64,000 nt of DNA from Hordeum vulgare subsp. vulgare. Lineage: Eukaryota > Streptophyta > Magnoliopsida > Poales > Poaceae. The translations under genes were made by a program, and so were the position numbers. A model generated the notes under the pieces. The model had not been told where the DNA came from and ran no database searches. It worked only from the letters and a program-made list of their open reading frames with translations. Positions 43,412 to 56,200 of the stretch are shown one piece after another (within the stretch, counting starts at the first letter, position 1; every line of letters starts with the position of its first letter). Where the stretch lies: contig NC_058521.1 of assembly GCF_904849725.1 (NCBI RefSeq), positions 349,058,138 to 349,122,137 of the forward strand, given 5' to 3'.

Positions 43412-46400
43412 TGTGACATCCTCGACTTTTGCTACAGTAATAATCGTAATTAAGCTACAGTGATCAACCGTTAATGATGCCACGTCATCGGGTTTCCATC
43501 TCAGACCCGCGATGATTCGAGTTTGTCCGGATTTTAAATTTGAAAACAAAAGTAGAGTACGTTATGAGTTCATTGCAAATATTACAAGAATATATATGTA
43601 AAAAACGAGGAAAGTATTAAAGAAACAATAAAGATAAAAGAAAGAAAGAAAACTGAAAGAAAGAAATAATAAAAAAAAGAAAAGGGAAAAGGTAAAGCAA
43701 AATAAAAACAAATCAAAAAAAAAGGAGAAAGCCCCCCCCCCCCAGCCGGCCCAGCTGGGCCAAAAGGGGCCCAGCCGGCCACCTCCCGCGCCCCACCCCC
43801 AAACCCTAGCTCCCTCCTCGCGCCACCCTCCCCCACGCCAACTCCCTCCCCCCCCTGGGCGCCGCCGCCAGCCCCCCCCCTCGTGGGGGGCCCCACCCCC
43901 CACGCGCCCACTCCCTCCTACCTCCCGTCGGCCCTCCCGCCGGCAGCCCCCCCCGACGGCCACCCCTCCCCGCCGGCAGCCCTCTACCCCGCCGGCCTCC
44001 TCCCTCCACCGCCTCCTCCCCACCCCACGGCCACCTCCTACACCGAGCCGCCCCACCCCACGGCCACCCTTCCTCCCGCGGCGACCCCTCCCCTCATCCT
44101 CCTCCCCGGCGGCCCCTCCTCCTCCCGCCGGCGAGCTGCCCGCCCCTCGGCCTCCACCCCCGCCGGCAGGGGGCCCCGGCTCCCTCGGCCTCCACCTTGG
44201 CCGGCCTCTCTCGGCCCCCTCACCACGCCGGCCGAGCCCCTCACCATCGGCGGCTCCATCTCCGGGGGGCCCTCCTCACCGGCTCCCCCTCGTCGGCACC
44301 GTCACCGCCTCCACGTCCGTCTCCACCGACATCTTCGTGCGAACTCCGGCTTCACCGGGCCGTCACGTCACCGTCGGTGAGCCCCTCCTCGGGCTCCTCC
44401 CACCTCACCGTTCTCCTCGACGTCACGGTTCCGTTCCGGCAAACGGGGCCTCGATCCGTCGAGGGTAGACTCCGGTAGGAGGATTTGAGTATTTGGTTCT
44501 TCTAGGTGGTGTTAGAGAAAATTGTTCTCTGTCTCTGTTAACAGAGAGAGAGAGATGAGTGTTGAGAGAAAAGAAAAAATAAAAAAGAATAAATGGTGTA
44601 TTAGATGCGTATGTATGTATGTATGTATGAGATGTGATGTATGTATTTGTGTATTTGGGTATTTAGAGGAATACGGTATTTGCACGGATAGGTATCTAAT
44701 AAAAATAAATGAGGAAATAACCTTAGGCCACTTACCGGTGGGGCCAATGCACCGCTGTCAATGACAGGGAGGCCCCGCGCGATAATTAAAAATAATGTTT
44801 TCTTAAAATAGATAAATAAATAGATATTTAGTTAAAATAATTAATTAACATAATTAGAGTATGACACGTGGGTCCCTCGTTGAATTAATCTGATTAATAA
44901 ATAATTAATCTTAAATAAAACTTGTGTCTATGACGTTCGGGACCCGCTGGTCAGTTGACCGGTCAAATGTGATGTCAGCCTGACATCGCGATGATGTCAT
45001 AATAGGATTTTACTAAATCTTTTAAATCTGTTTTTAATTCTTAAATAATTAATAAAACTTTGAAAATTAATATTAAATAATCCGTAAGTCAGATCAAAAT
45101 ATTTCCAACATGAAAGTTGATCAGCAAAGCGAGACGAACCCGGATACACGGCCCGTTCGTCTGTCACGCGTCCCTAGCACAGCAAACATGGGACGTTTCC
45201 ATCGTTTCCAGTGTAACCGGTAGTAGCCCGAGACCCGGAAAATATCGTCAGATATTCTTCCGACCCGTCTATGACGGATGTTGCTGCGTTAGCTCATGTC
45301 TAGCCTGCATATTTTCATGTCATGCTTTGTGTTGCATCGGTGCTATTATTTATTGTTTCTTCCCCCTCTTCTTACCGGTAGACCCCGAGACTGACGCTGC
45401 TGCCGGGTACACCTACGACCCTGCCGATCAGTCCTTTGCCGCAGAGCAGCAAGGCAAGAAAATTCCCCTTGATCATTCCTATATCGCCTATGTCTTTCTT
45501 CCTACTGCTTGCATTAGTATTTTTGCTACTGTTGTAGTTAGCTCCTATATCTGATGCATAGCCTGTTTTTGATGAACTGCTACTTTCAGTCCTGTACCTT
45601 TAACCTGCTTAGTATAGGTGGAGCAGTCATCCCCTCTGACCCCGTAGATCAGTTGCCCCGCTTGTTTCCAAATCTCGATCTCTGATCGACGAGCCAGACC
45701 CGACACAGCACGTTCACCCCCTTCGTTGTACGACACTACAGGGATACTATCGGGTACCGAGGGTGACACCTCGCTAAGTACTCCTGATGATATCTCTGTA
45801 GTATAGCTAGTCGGTCGTGGTTCTCGAGGGTGATTCCTCTTTCACCATTCCCGATGACGTCTCTGTCATGCCACCCCGCGAGTGTGGGACCCCCGAGGGT
45901 GATTCCTCTAAGCCCACCTTGACGGGTACATCATTCGGAATCCAACGAGGGTGATACCTCGGATTCCCCCCGATGTTACGACCACACAGTTACTCGACCA
46001 TGTTACTGGGATCATGGGTGATTAGTTGTAAGACGGGTGGATTCCCGCGAGACTGTGTTGCTGGCCTAATTAAAATGCTAATGGATTTGGGTATTTGATC
46101 TGGGTTGGTCGGAGACCTTTTCGCACTAACCGGCTACGCGGGAAGAATTATGGGTACTCGGCGTCGCGGTATCAGCCGAAGCTTTTCAGATGCCAGCAGT
46201 GTAGCGGCGCGCGCCCGAGTGGTCCCGAGATGCATCGCGCTTGTGATTAAGGGATGCTAGGACTGACGTCGGCCGCCCACGCCACGTGCAGGAGCGTGAA
46301 GGGGAACTGGGCCCATGAACCCTTTGTGCTTAGGATTTAGACCGGCGGGCTGGCCTCTCTGACTAGTCTTAGGTGGGGCTGCGACGTGTCGATATTCCGA

Positions 46401-47311
46401 GGCCGGGCAGGACCCAGAAAAGTTTGTCCGGCCAGAGTGTTATCGAGCGTGACGGGACATGTGGTGCACCCCTGCAGGGATGAAAATTAACTATTCGGAT
46501 AGCCGTGTCCACGGTTACAGGACGACTTGGAGTTGTGCCCCGATCTTATACAACTACAATTGTTACTTAACTGGAATTAGTTTGCCTCGGGATTGCTTCC
46601 TCGCAGGGAGTCGAGGGAGGATCTTTAGGCGTGACCTCACTTTAATATTGCTGCAACAATATGACTATTAATGTGTTACCCCTGTTCTACTCTCGTCTAT
46701 TGCTGCAAGACCCCTGAAGATGCTAGTCTTCGATAGGACTAGGCCTTCCCTCTCTATTCTCGCATTGCTGCAGTCAGTCCACATATAACCCCCCCCCTTC
46801 TTTGATACTGATGCATAAATAGAATAGTTCTGATGTAAGACTTGCGAGTACTTTGGATGAGTACTCACCGCTGCTTTGCTCCCCCCTTGTTCCCTTGATC
46901 CGTTTGCTGCGACCAGATGATGAAGTCCAGGAGATGGAGGTCCCCGCCACCGACGACTGCTACCCCGACGGTGCCTACTACTACGTGGAGGCCGCTGATG
47001 ATCAGGAGTAGTTAGGAGGTTCCCAGGCAGGAGGCCTCGCCTCGTTCGATCGTTGTATCTTTTGTGCTAGCCTTCTCTAAGGCACCCCCATGTTGTTTTA
47101 TGTCTGTACTCAGATATTTGTTGCTTCCGCTGACTCGTGTGCTTATCGAGCTTTCGTATTCTAGCCCTCGAGGCCCCTGGCTTGTAATATGGAGCTGATG
47201 TTATTTTATTTGTGTCTAGAGTTGTGTTGTGATATCTCCCCGTGAGTCCTTGGGTTTGATCGTACGCATTTGCGTGTATGATTAGCGTACGATTAAGCCG
47301 AGGGCGTCACA
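43412..47311 (+). repeat. 5' LTR of D (3,900 bp)
   Basis: TGTGACATCCTCGAC...GAGGGCGTCACA. Contains an A/G-rich tract (43610-43720), a C-rich block up to 44470 with a run of 13 C at 43732, a TATG microsatellite (44609-44629), an AT-rich part (44770-45080) and a mixed part. Frames of up to 165 codons here (43562-44380, 45117-45554, 46459-46671) are present in both LTRs and are treated as non-coding. Confidence 0.95.
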
Positions 47312-47314
47312 AGT

Positions 47315-47327
47315 TGGTATCAGAGCC
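47315..47327 (+). other. Primer-binding site of D
   Basis: TGGTATCAGAGCC, complementary to the 3' end of the initiator tRNA-Met, three bases after the LTR end. Confidence 0.92.
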
Positions 47328-47630
47328 AACTGCCTGTAGGTAGCCCCCCTTTCCAACTCCTTGGCCGAAGTTGAGTCTAGTGTTTGAAAAACTTACTAAC
47401 ACTGATGTTGTGGCTTACGGGCCCACATCTCAATTGGGTGGTATTAGTATCTTTTACTCCTTTCCTATACTTTGGGTTCTACTTTCTCTTCTCTTTCGGG
47501 TCAAAGATTTTACTAACTCTAACATTAGGTTCTCGAATCACATCAATCCGGAGCGCTGGACTATCTACTCTTTTTCTCCTGAATATGTATTACACACACT
47601 GTCATTGACATCCGTCAATCTTATTTTCAG
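47328..47630 (+). other. Leader of D
   Basis: About 300 bp without a convincing gene. It ends in TTATTTTCAG directly before the ATG of the accessory ORF at 47631, a sequence that would serve as a 3' splice site. Confidence 0.6.
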
Positions 47631-48419
47631 ATGCGTCCCGCAAGACAGCACGTGCGCCTGACACAGGCCACCGAGACGACTGGGTTCCCGGCCATTTTGG
47701 TCGATCTCCTGACCAGGCTGGGATATCGCTGGTACCCCGAGTACACTGTGTTCGAGGATTTCCGCGAGTACAACCAGTGCCAGTACCAGGCTGAGGTTCG
47801 CATCTTCGACCAGAGGGGCGGTGAGACCCTCGAGCGCCACGTGTTCTGTGGTATTGGAGTGTCGGTCGAGATGGCCGTCCATGATGCGGCCTACATCGCC
47901 ATCACCCGTCTCCGTGGAGCGTACCCTCACCTGGAGGAGAGCCCTTTCAGATACATCCCGCATGCTCCTGCTGGGGATGAGACTGGGTCTGATCTCACTG
48001 CCTACGCTTCTGACGTTCGGGAGCGCAGCGACCGTTCCTACGTCGCTGTCTGCGCCCCCTACGTAACGCGTCGGTACGACGCGTGGATTCTGGTGCAGTA
48101 CACTGAGGCAATGGATCGTGCTTTCCGAACTCTGACTGTGGAGTTGTATGCTACACGCGCTCGTCTTTACGACGCGTTGACAGAGCTGCAGCCATCACAC
48201 TGTCCGAGGGTTCCCCCTTTGCGCATCCGCGAGCCGAGCAGGACAGAGCTACCATCAGCTCTCGAGTGGGCAGATGTTGGGGGTAGAACCCATGCACTTG
48301 GACCTCAGCTCCTCGAGTGGATGCGGTACCGTCACGAGAGTCACAATGGGACACAGGGTCCTGTCCCTACCTTCTATCACCGCCAGCTACCAGGATTCGT
48401 TCGTCCTCTCCGACGTTGA
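47631..48419 (+). CDS. Accessory ORF of D (262 aa), dsRNA-binding-domain-like
   Basis: Intact frame between PBS and gag. Residues 19-95 show the alpha-beta-beta-beta-alpha pattern of a double-stranded RNA-binding domain: helix FPAILVDLLTRLGY, the P-x-Y motif PEYTVFEDF, strands YQAEVRIF and HVFCGIG, then the G-x-G-x-S motif and helix SVEMAVHDAAYIAITRL. The basic KKxAK cluster of classical RNA-binding members is missing. The C-terminal half (about 96-262) is helical, Arg/Tyr-rich and unknown to me. Codon use and GC-rich third positions resemble the following gag-pol. I recall similar proteins as hypothetical entries from Triticeae; the fold call is mine and needs a profile search. Confidence 0.7.
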   Translation: MRPARQHVRLTQATETTGFPAILVDLLTRLGYRWYPEYTVFEDFREYNQCQYQAEVRIFDQRGGETLERHVFCGIGVSVEMAVHDAAYIAITRLRGAYPHLEESPFRYIPHAPAGDETGSDLTAYASDVRERSDRSYVAVCAPYVTRRYDAWILVQYTEAMDRAFRTLTVELYATRARLYDALTELQPSHCPRVPPLRIREPSRTELPSALEWADVGGRTHALGPQLLEWMRYRHESHNGTQGPVPTFYHRQLPGFVRPLRR

Positions 48420-48702
48420 TGTAGTCTTATCGCTACATCTCGTTGTGGTACTCTTCCATCGCGTGCCTGCGCGCCGCCTAGTGAGTCCAGGGTATCGTCA
48501 AATGCGTCCGGGCTATCGCCAAACTTCGAGTTTTTTTAATCGTTAGTCTGTAATCGAACTTACGTATGGGTCTGTATGTCGAACTCAACTACTATGGAGT
48601 ATCTATCGCATTTCCCTTTCATTATGCTTGATTACTTCATGAATGCGTGCGATGCCTTCCGATTACTTTAAGCTAAACTACCGCTGCTAAATATTTAACA
48701 GG
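48420..48702 (+). other. Spacer between the accessory ORF and gag-pol of D
   Basis: 283 bp, no gene. It ends ATATTTAACAGG just before ATG 48703, again an acceptor-like TTTAACAG. Confidence 0.55.
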
Positions 48703-51700
48703 ATGGTTAGACCAGCTGGCCGCCCGCGTGGCCGTGCCAACGATGCACCACCCCCGCCTCCTGAGTATATGGCGGGGATGATCCAACAGTTTGAGCTGAA
48801 CCGCCAGTTTATGCAAGGGCTCATGGATCAGTTCCAAAGGCCGAACATGAACCAACCACAAGGCGTGACACTGCAAGACTTCTGCCGTCTCAACCCTGCG
48901 ATCTACCGCAGCTCAACTCAGCCTCTAGATGCTGATGACTGGCTCCGTGACATTTCTTATGAGCTAGAGTCTGCCAATGTGCCCCTGGCGAGCTATGTCA
49001 ACTTTGCCGCATACTTTCTGAAGGGTCCCGCTGCTCAATGGTGGGACAGCCACAGGCGCTCTCAGCCCGTTGGAGCTATCATCACTTGGGAAGAGTTCAA
49101 GGCTGCTTTCCGTGCTCGATACATTCCCCAGGGAATCATGGACCGGAAGAAGCGTGAGTTCCGCAACTTAGTCCAGGGCAACAAGACTGTGGATGCTTAT
49201 CAGCGGGAATTTCTGGAATTATCTCGTTATGCTGAAGAAGACATTGCGACCGATGCACGCAGGCAGGAGAAGTTCCGTGAAGGCCTCCACCCTGATATCA
49301 AGCTGACACTCCTCGTTCAGGACTATGCTGATTTCGCCACCCTCGTGAACAAGGCTATTCAGGTTGAGACTGGTCTGCAGGAATACAAAGATAGCAGCAA
49401 GCGCAACCGTGACATGGGCTCATCTTCGGGCTCATCTGCACAGAAGCGGAAGATCTGGATTCCCAACAACATGTACCATGCACATGCTCCTACTCCGAGG
49501 CCGTCCTATGCTGCACCTCGCCTGCCTCCTCCACCACCTAGGCAGCCGAGGCTTCCAGCTCCACCGCCTCGAGTTCCTCCTTCCCGTCCTGAGGACGGGT
49601 TGTGCTTCAAGTGTGGCCGTCCAGGTCACCGTGCTAGAGACTGCAGGCAGAATCAGAATCAGCTGGCACTTCCCGCAACTGGCCGTGGCAACAACCAGAA
49701 CCGCAACTTCAACACTAAGCCTGCTTATGTTCGTGGTCAGGCCAACAACATTGATATGGGTCAAGCTCAAGACCAGCCTGCTACCGTGATGGGTACACTT
49801 CTCGTTAACTCAGTACCTGCTTCTGTATTGTTTGATACCGGAGCATCGCATTCCTTTATGTCGGAAAATTTTGCATACATGCATGACATTAGGAGCGAAG
49901 AAATGAACATCCCGATAGTGGTAAACACCCCTGGGGGCGAATGCCGAACCTCTGTGGTTTGCCCCCATGTTCCAGTTGAAATTGAAGGATTAGAATTCCT
50001 TGCCAACCCCATCCTACTAAAGTCTTCCAACATTGATCTCATATTGGGGATGGACTGGTTGAAAGCTCATACGGCATCGATCGTTTGTGCCACCAAAATC
50101 GTCCACCTCCTACACCCTTCAGATGAACTAGTAAGCTACCATGCTCATCTCGTCCGTAATGCTGAGGCACGGCTGTATGCTTTGAATGCATTAAATGCGT
50201 CGCCTCTTGAAGGGATTGAAAACATTCCAGTGGTCCGAGAGTTCCAAGATGTCTTTCCAGAAGAACTTCCGGGGATTCCCCCTGCTCGAGCTGTCGAGTT
50301 TGTCATTGACTTGGTACCCGGTACCACTCCTATTGCCAAGCGTCCTTATAAAATGCCACCACATGAACTCCTTGAACTTAAGCAAGAAATTGACAACTCG
50401 CTCCGTCTGGGTTTCATCCGTCCGAGTTCCTCTGCTTGGGGAGCACCTTCTCTCTTTGTTAAGAAGAAGGATGGGACAAATCGATTGGTTCAAGACTATC
50501 GTCCTATCAACCAGGCCACTATTCAGAACAAATATCCTCTCCCGCGGATAAATGATTTGTATGATCAACTTGCTGGTTCCACCGTTTTCTCTAAGCTCGA
50601 CTTGAGATTGGGATACCACCAGATCCGTGTTCGCAAGGAGGATATTCCAAAGACCGCCTTTGTTACTCGATATGGATCATACGAGTACACCGTCATGTCC
50701 TTCGGCTTAACCAATGCACCGGCAACTTTCTCTCGATTGATGAATTATATATTCATGGACTACCTCGACAAATTTGTCGTGGTATATCTGGATGATATTC
50801 TGGTGTTTTCAAAGAACAAAGAACAGCATGCTGAACATCTTCGTCTTGTACTGGATAAGCTTCGGGAGCATAAACTCTATGCGAAGTATTCCAAATGTGA
50901 GTTCTGGCTAGACGAAGTGACTTACCTTGGTCATGTGATTTCCAAGGATGGTATTGCGGTCAACCCCGAACGAATTCAAGCTATTCTTGATTGGACTCCC
51001 CCGAAGAATGTCAAGCAAGTCAGAAGTTTTCTCGGACTCGCCAGCTATTGCCGTCGATTCGTCGAGAACTTCTCCAAGATTGCGAAGCCCTTAACCAACC
51101 TGCTTCACAAAGGTGTTAAGTATGAATGGACTGATAAATGTCAGGAAAGTTTTCAGGCACTCAAGGACAAACTGACGTCCGCTCCAGTACTTGCTCCTCC
51201 AGATACGAAAAGGGATTTCGTCATATACTGTGATGCTTCTCGTCAAGGAATAGGTTGTGTCCTAATGCAGGATCGCAAGGTGATCGCTTATGCTTCACGT
51301 CAACTGCGTGCTCATGAAGAGAACTACCCAGTTCATGATCTCGAACTTGCCGCAGTCATTCATGCATTGAAGGAATGGCGACAATACCTTGTCGGTAATC
51401 GCTGTGAAATCTACACCGACCATCAAAGTCTGAAGTACTTGTTCACTCAACCGGAGCTGAACCTGCGTCAACAAAGATGGATGGAGCGTATAGCAGATTT
51501 TGACTGTAGTATATCATATACCCCTGGCAAGGCTAATGTAATGGCTGATGCCTTAAGTCGCAAGTCATACTGCAACCACCTCCAGGTTCATGAGGTTCAC
51601 GATCGTCTGCAAGAGGAATTCCGTAAGCTGAACCTCCACATTGTTCCTCAGGGTTACCTTGTTCCTCCCCCTGAAGAGTATCAAAAGATGAACCTTCGTG

Positions 51701-53190
51701 TTGTTAATCAGGGTTCCCTCAGTAACCTAGTGGTTGAACCAGATCTTGTGAGCTCCATAAAGAATATACAGAACTTTGACGATGATGTCGACAGGATTAA
51801 GAGCTATATTGCAAAGGGTAAACCCTCCTTTTTCACCGTTGATGAAGGTGGCGCCTTGTATTTCAAGGGTCGCCTATTCGTCCCAAATAAGAAGGAAAAT
51901 CTCAGGATGACTGGGAAGGTGATGGAAGAAGCTCATGACACACCATTGTCTATTCACCCGGGTAGTACCAAGATGTACCAAAACATCCGGCAAAGATTCT
52001 GGTGGCCCAATATGAAACAAGACATTGCACGCTATGTGGCAGAATGTGATATATGCCGGCGTATCAAAGCAGAACACCAAAAGCCTGCTGGAACTCTGCA
52101 ACCTATCTCTATTCCCGAGTGGAAATGGGATCACGTTGAAATGGACTTTGTCACTGGTTTTCCCAGGTCTCAGAAAGGTAATGATGCTATTCTTGTCGTC
52201 ATTGATCGACTGTCCAAAGTTGCACATTTCCTGGCCGTCAAAGAAACGATTAATGCTAGTCAGCTGGCAGATCTTTATATGTCAAGAGTTGTTTCACTTC
52301 ACGGTATTCCGTTGGTAATCAGTTCGGACCGTGGCAGCTTGTTTACTTCAAAATTCTGGGAAAGTTTTCAGAAGGCTATGGGTACTCATCTGTCCTTCAG
52401 CACTGCATTTCATCCTCAATCCCAGGGACAAGTTGAACGAGTCAACCAAATTCTCGAGGACATGCTTCGAGCCTGTGTCATTTCTTTCGGTAAGAAATGG
52501 GAGGAATCTCTCCCGTATGCCGAGTTCTCGTACAACAATAGCTATCAAGCTAGTCTGAAGATGGCCCCTTTCGATGTATTGTATGGGCGAAGGTGTCGAA
52601 CTCCTCTGAATTGGTCAGAAACTGGAGAACGATCACTCTTCGGTCCGGATATTATTCAACATGCCGAAGATCAAGTCCGCATTATTCATGAGAATCTGAA
52701 GGCTGCTCAGTCTCGTCAGAAGAGTCAGTATGACCGTCATCATCAAGATATGGTCTATCAACCTGGCGAAAAGGCTTATCTTCATGTCACACCAATGAGA
52801 GGTGCACACCGTTTCGGAATCAAGGGCAAGTTAGCTCCTCGTTATATTGGTCCTTTCACTGTTCTTGAAAGGCGTGGAAGAGTGGCTTATCAATTGGAAC
52901 TGCCGGCGAACCTTTCTCAGGTTCACGATGTCTTCCATGTTTCTCAGCTCCGTCGCTGCTTCAAGGACCCTATTCGAGCAGTGGATCACGACATGCTTGA
53001 GCTACAACAAGACCTCTCTTATAAAGAGCATCCGGTCCGCATTCTCGACCAAGCTGAACGTAAGACTCGTCGCAAGGTCACTAAGTTCCTTAAGGTGCAG
53101 TGGTCAAATCACTCTGAAGATGAAGCCACTTGGGAACGCGAGGATCATCTTCGTGATGAATACCCCGGGCTCTTTCCATCTACCTCTTAA
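48703..53190 (+). CDS. gag-pol: gag-pol polyprotein of D (1,495 aa), Tekay-like chromovirus
   Basis: One uninterrupted frame. Gag domain about residues 70-230; zinc knuckle C301-C304-H309-C314 ([14 protein letters not shown]); protease D378-T-G; reverse transcriptase about 530-740 with YLDD at 695-698; RNase H D844, E881, D906, D949. Integrase has a zinc finger H1078, H1085, C1115, C1118 and a core D1148, D1209, E1245 with exactly 35 residues between the last two. A GPY/F-type segment lies near 1375-1400 and a chromodomain at about 1444-1492. Every catalytic residue I can check is present. The polyprotein would be cleaved by its own protease and drive particle assembly, reverse transcription and integration. 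The first ATG follows an acceptor-like site and fits the family's Gag start. Confidence 0.96.
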   Translation: MVRPAGRPRGRANDAPPPPPEYMAGMIQQFELNRQFMQGLMDQFQRPNMNQPQGVTLQDFCRLNPAIYRSSTQPLDADDWLRDISYELESANVPLASYVNFAAYFLKGPAAQWWDSHRRSQPVGAIITWEEFKAAFRARYIPQGIMDRKKREFRNLVQGNKTVDAYQREFLELSRYAEEDIATDARRQEKFREGLHPDIKLTLLVQDYADFATLVNKAIQVETGLQEYKDSSKRNRDMGSSSGSSAQKRKIWIPNNMYHAHAPTPRPSYAAPRLPPPPPRQPRLPAPPPRVPPSRPEDGLCFKCGRPGHRARDCRQNQNQLALPATGRGNNQNRNFNTKPAYVRGQANNIDMGQAQDQPATVMGTLLVNSVPASVLFDTGASHSFMSENFAYMHDIRSEEMNIPIVVNTPGGECRTSVVCPHVPVEIEGLEFLANPILLKSSNIDLILGMDWLKAHTASIVCATKIVHLLHPSDELVSYHAHLVRNAEARLYALNALNASPLEGIENIPVVREFQDVFPEELPGIPPARAVEFVIDLVPGTTPIAKRPYKMPPHELLELKQEIDNSLRLGFIRPSSSAWGAPSLFVKKKDGTNRLVQDYRPINQATIQNKYPLPRINDLYDQLAGSTVFSKLDLRLGYHQIRVRKEDIPKTAFVTRYGSYEYTVMSFGLTNAPATFSRLMNYIFMDYLDKFVVVYLDDILVFSKNKEQHAEHLRLVLDKLREHKLYAKYSKCEFWLDEVTYLGHVISKDGIAVNPERIQAILDWTPPKNVKQVRSFLGLASYCRRFVENFSKIAKPLTNLLHKGVKYEWTDKCQESFQALKDKLTSAPVLAPPDTKRDFVIYCDASRQGIGCVLMQDRKVIAYASRQLRAHEENYPVHDLELAAVIHALKEWRQYLVGNRCEIYTDHQSLKYLFTQPELNLRQQRWMERIADFDCSISYTPGKANVMADALSRKSYCNHLQVHEVHDRLQEEFRKLNLHIVPQGYLVPPPEEYQKMNLRVVNQGSLSNLVVEPDLVSSIKNIQNFDDDVDRIKSYIAKGKPSFFTVDEGGALYFKGRLFVPNKKENLRMTGKVMEEAHDTPLSIHPGSTKMYQNIRQRFWWPNMKQDIARYVAECDICRRIKAEHQKPAGTLQPISIPEWKWDHVEMDFVTGFPRSQKGNDAILVVIDRLSKVAHFLAVKETINASQLADLYMSRVVSLHGIPLVISSDRGSLFTSKFWESFQKAMGTHLSFSTAFHPQSQGQVERVNQILEDMLRACVISFGKKWEESLPYAEFSYNNSYQASLKMAPFDVLYGRRCRTPLNWSETGERSLFGPDIIQHAEDQVRIIHENLKAAQSRQKSQYDRHHQDMVYQPGEKAYLHVTPMRGAHRFGIKGKLAPRYIGPFTVLERRGRVAYQLELPANLSQVHDVFHVSQLRRCFKDPIRAVDHDMLELQQDLSYKEHPVRILDQAERKTRRKVTKFLKVQWSNHSEDEATWEREDHLRDEYPGLFPSTS

Positions 53191-53213
53191 TTCTCGGGAC
53201 GAGAATTCTTGTT

Positions 53214-53226
53214 AGTAGGGGAGAAT
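53214..53226 (+). other. Polypurine tract of D
   Basis: AGTAGGGGAGAAT directly before the 3' LTR start at 53227. Confidence 0.85.
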
Positions 53227-56200
53227 TGTGACATCCTCGACTTTTGCTACAGTAATAATCGTAATTAAGCTACAGTGATCAACCGTTAATGATGCCACGT
53301 CATCGGGTTTCCATCTCAGACCCGCGATGATTCGAGTTTGTCCGGATTTTAAATTTGAAAACAAAAGTAGAGTACGTTATGAGTTCATTGCAAATATTAC
53401 AAGAATATATATGTAAAAAACGAGGAAAGTATTAAAGAAACAATAAAGATAAAAGAAAGAAAGAAAACTGAAAGAAAGAAATAATAAAAAAAAAGAAAAG
53501 GGAAAAGGTAAAGCAAAATAAAAACAAATCAAAAAAAAAAAGGAGAAAGCCCCCCCCCCCCAGCCGGCCCAGCTGGGCCAAAAGGGGCCCAGCCGGCCAC
53601 CTCCCGCGCCCCACCCCCAAACCCTAGCTCCCTCCTGGCGCCACCCTCCCCCACGCCAACTCCCTCCCCCCCTGGGCGCCGCCGCCAGCCCCCCCCTCGT
53701 GGGGGGCCCCACCCCCCACGCGCCCACTCCCTCCTACCTCCCGTCGGCCCTCCCGCCGGCAGCCCCCCCCGACGGCCACCCCTCCCCGCCGGCAGCCCTC
53801 TACCCCGCCGGCCTCCTCCCTCCACCGCCTCCTCCCCACCCCACGGCCACCTCCTACACCGAGCCGCCCCACCCCACGGCCACCCTTCCTCCCGCGGCGA
53901 CCCCTCCCCTCATCCTCCTCCCCGGCGGCCCCTCCTCCTCCCGCCGGCGAGCCGCCCGCCCCTCGGCCTCCACCCCCGCCGGCAGGGGGCCCCGGCTCCC
54001 TCGGCCTCCACCTCGGCCGGCCTCTCTCGGCCCCCTCACCACGCCGGCCGAGCCCCTCACCATCGGCGGCTCCATCTCCGGGGGGCCCTCCTCACCGGCT
54101 CCCCCTCGTCGGCACCGTCACCGCCTCCACGTCCGTCTCCACCGACATCTTCGTGCGAACTCCGGCTTCACCGGGCCGTCACGTCACCGTCGGTGAGCCC
54201 CTCCTCGGGCTCCTCCCACCTCACCGTTCTCCTCGACGTCACGGTTCCGTTCCGGCAAACGGGGCCTCGATCCGTCGAGGGTAAACTCCGGTAGGAGGAT
54301 TTGAGTATTTGGTTCTTCTAGGTGGTGTTAGAGAAAATTGTTCTCTGTCTCTGTTAACAGAGAGAGAGAGATGAGTGTTGAGAGAAAAGAAAAAATAAAA
54401 AAGAATAAATGGTGTATTAGATGCGTATGTATGTATGTATGTATGAGATGTGATGTATGTATTTGTGTATTTGGGTATTTAGAGGAATACGGTATTTGCA
54501 CGGATAGGTATCTAATAAAAATAAATGAGGAAATAACCTTAGGCCACTTACCGGTGGGGCCAATGCACCGCTGTCAATGACAGGGAGGCCCCGCGCGATA
54601 ATTAAAAATAATGTTTTCTTAAAATAGATAAATAAATAGATATTTAGTTAAAATAATTAATTAACATAATTAGAGTATGACACGTGGGTCCCTCGTTGAA
54701 TTAATCTTATTAATAAATAATTAATCTTAAATAAAACTTGTGTCTATGACGTTCGGGACCCGCTGGTTAGTTGACCGGTCAAATGTGATGTCAGCCTGAC
54801 ATCGCGATGATGTCATAATAGGATTTTACTAAATCTTTTAAATCTGTTTTTAATTCTTAAATAATTAATAAAACTTTGAAAATTAATATTAAATAATCCG
54901 TAAGTCAGATCAAAATATTTCCAACATGAAAGTTGATCAGCAAAGCGAGACGAACCCGGTTACACGGCCCGTTCGTCTGTCACGCGTCCCTAGCACAGCA
55001 AACATGGGACGTTTCCATCGTTTCCAGTGTAACCGGTAGTAGCCCGAGACCCGGAAAATATCGTCAGATATTCTTCCGACCCGTCTATGACGGATGTTGC
55101 TGCGTTAGCTCATGTCTAGCCTGCATATTTTCATGTCATGCTTTGTGTTGCATCGGTGCTATTATTTATTGTTTCTTCCCCCTCTTCTTACCGGTAGACC
55201 CCGAGACGGACGCTGCTGCCGGGTACACCTACGACCCTGCCGATCAGTCCTTTGCCGCAGAGCAGCAAGGCAAGCAAATTCCCCTTGATCATTCCTATAT
55301 CGCCTATGTCTTTCTTCCTACTGCTTGCATTAGTATTTTTGCTACTGTTGTAGTTAGCTCCTATATCTGATGCATAGCCTGTTTTTGATGAACTGCTACT
55401 TTCAGTCCTGTACCTTTAACCTGCTTAGTATAGGTGGAGCAGTCATCCCCTCTGACCCCGTAGATCAGTTGCCCCGCTTGTTTCCAAATCTCGATCTCTG
55501 ATCGACGAGCCAGACCCGACACAGCATGTTCACCCCCTTCGTTGTACGACACTACAGGGATACTATCGGGTACCGAGGGTGACACCTCGCTAAGTACTCC
55601 TGATGATATCTCTGTAGTATAGCTAGTCGGTCGTGGTTCTCGAGGGTGATTCCTCTTTCACCATTCCCGATGACGTCTCTGTCGTGCCACCCCGCGAGTG
55701 TGGGACCCCCGAGGGTGATTCCTCTAAGCCCACCTTGACGGGTACATCATTCGGAATCCAACGAGGGTGATACCTCGGATTCCCCCCGATGTTACGACCA
55801 CACAGTTACTCGACCATGTTACTGGGATCATGGGTGATTAGTTGTAAGACGGGTGGATTCCCGCGAGACTGTGTTGCTGGCCTAATTAAAATGCTAATGG
55901 ATTTGGGTATTTGATCTGGGTTGGTCGGAGACCTTTTCGCACTAACCGGCTACGCGGGAAGAATTATGGGTACTCGGCGTCGCGGTATCAGCCGAAGCTT
56001 TTCAGATGCCAGCAGTGTAGCGGCGCGCGCCCGAGTGGTCCCGAGATGCATCGCGCTTGTGATTAAGGGATGCTAGGACTGACGTCGGCCGCCCACGCCA
56101 CGTGCAGGAGCGTGAAGGGGAACTGGGCCCATGAACCCTTTGTGCTTAGGATTTAGACCGGCGGGCTGGCCTCTCTGACTAGTCTTAGGTGGGGCTGCGA

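Noticed and set aside
43562..44380. Long overlapping frames on both strands in the D LTR (Gly/Arg-rich minus, Pro-rich plus), repeated at 53377-54196
   Set aside because: They arise from C-rich low-complexity DNA, occur in several frames at once, and have no motif or coding context.
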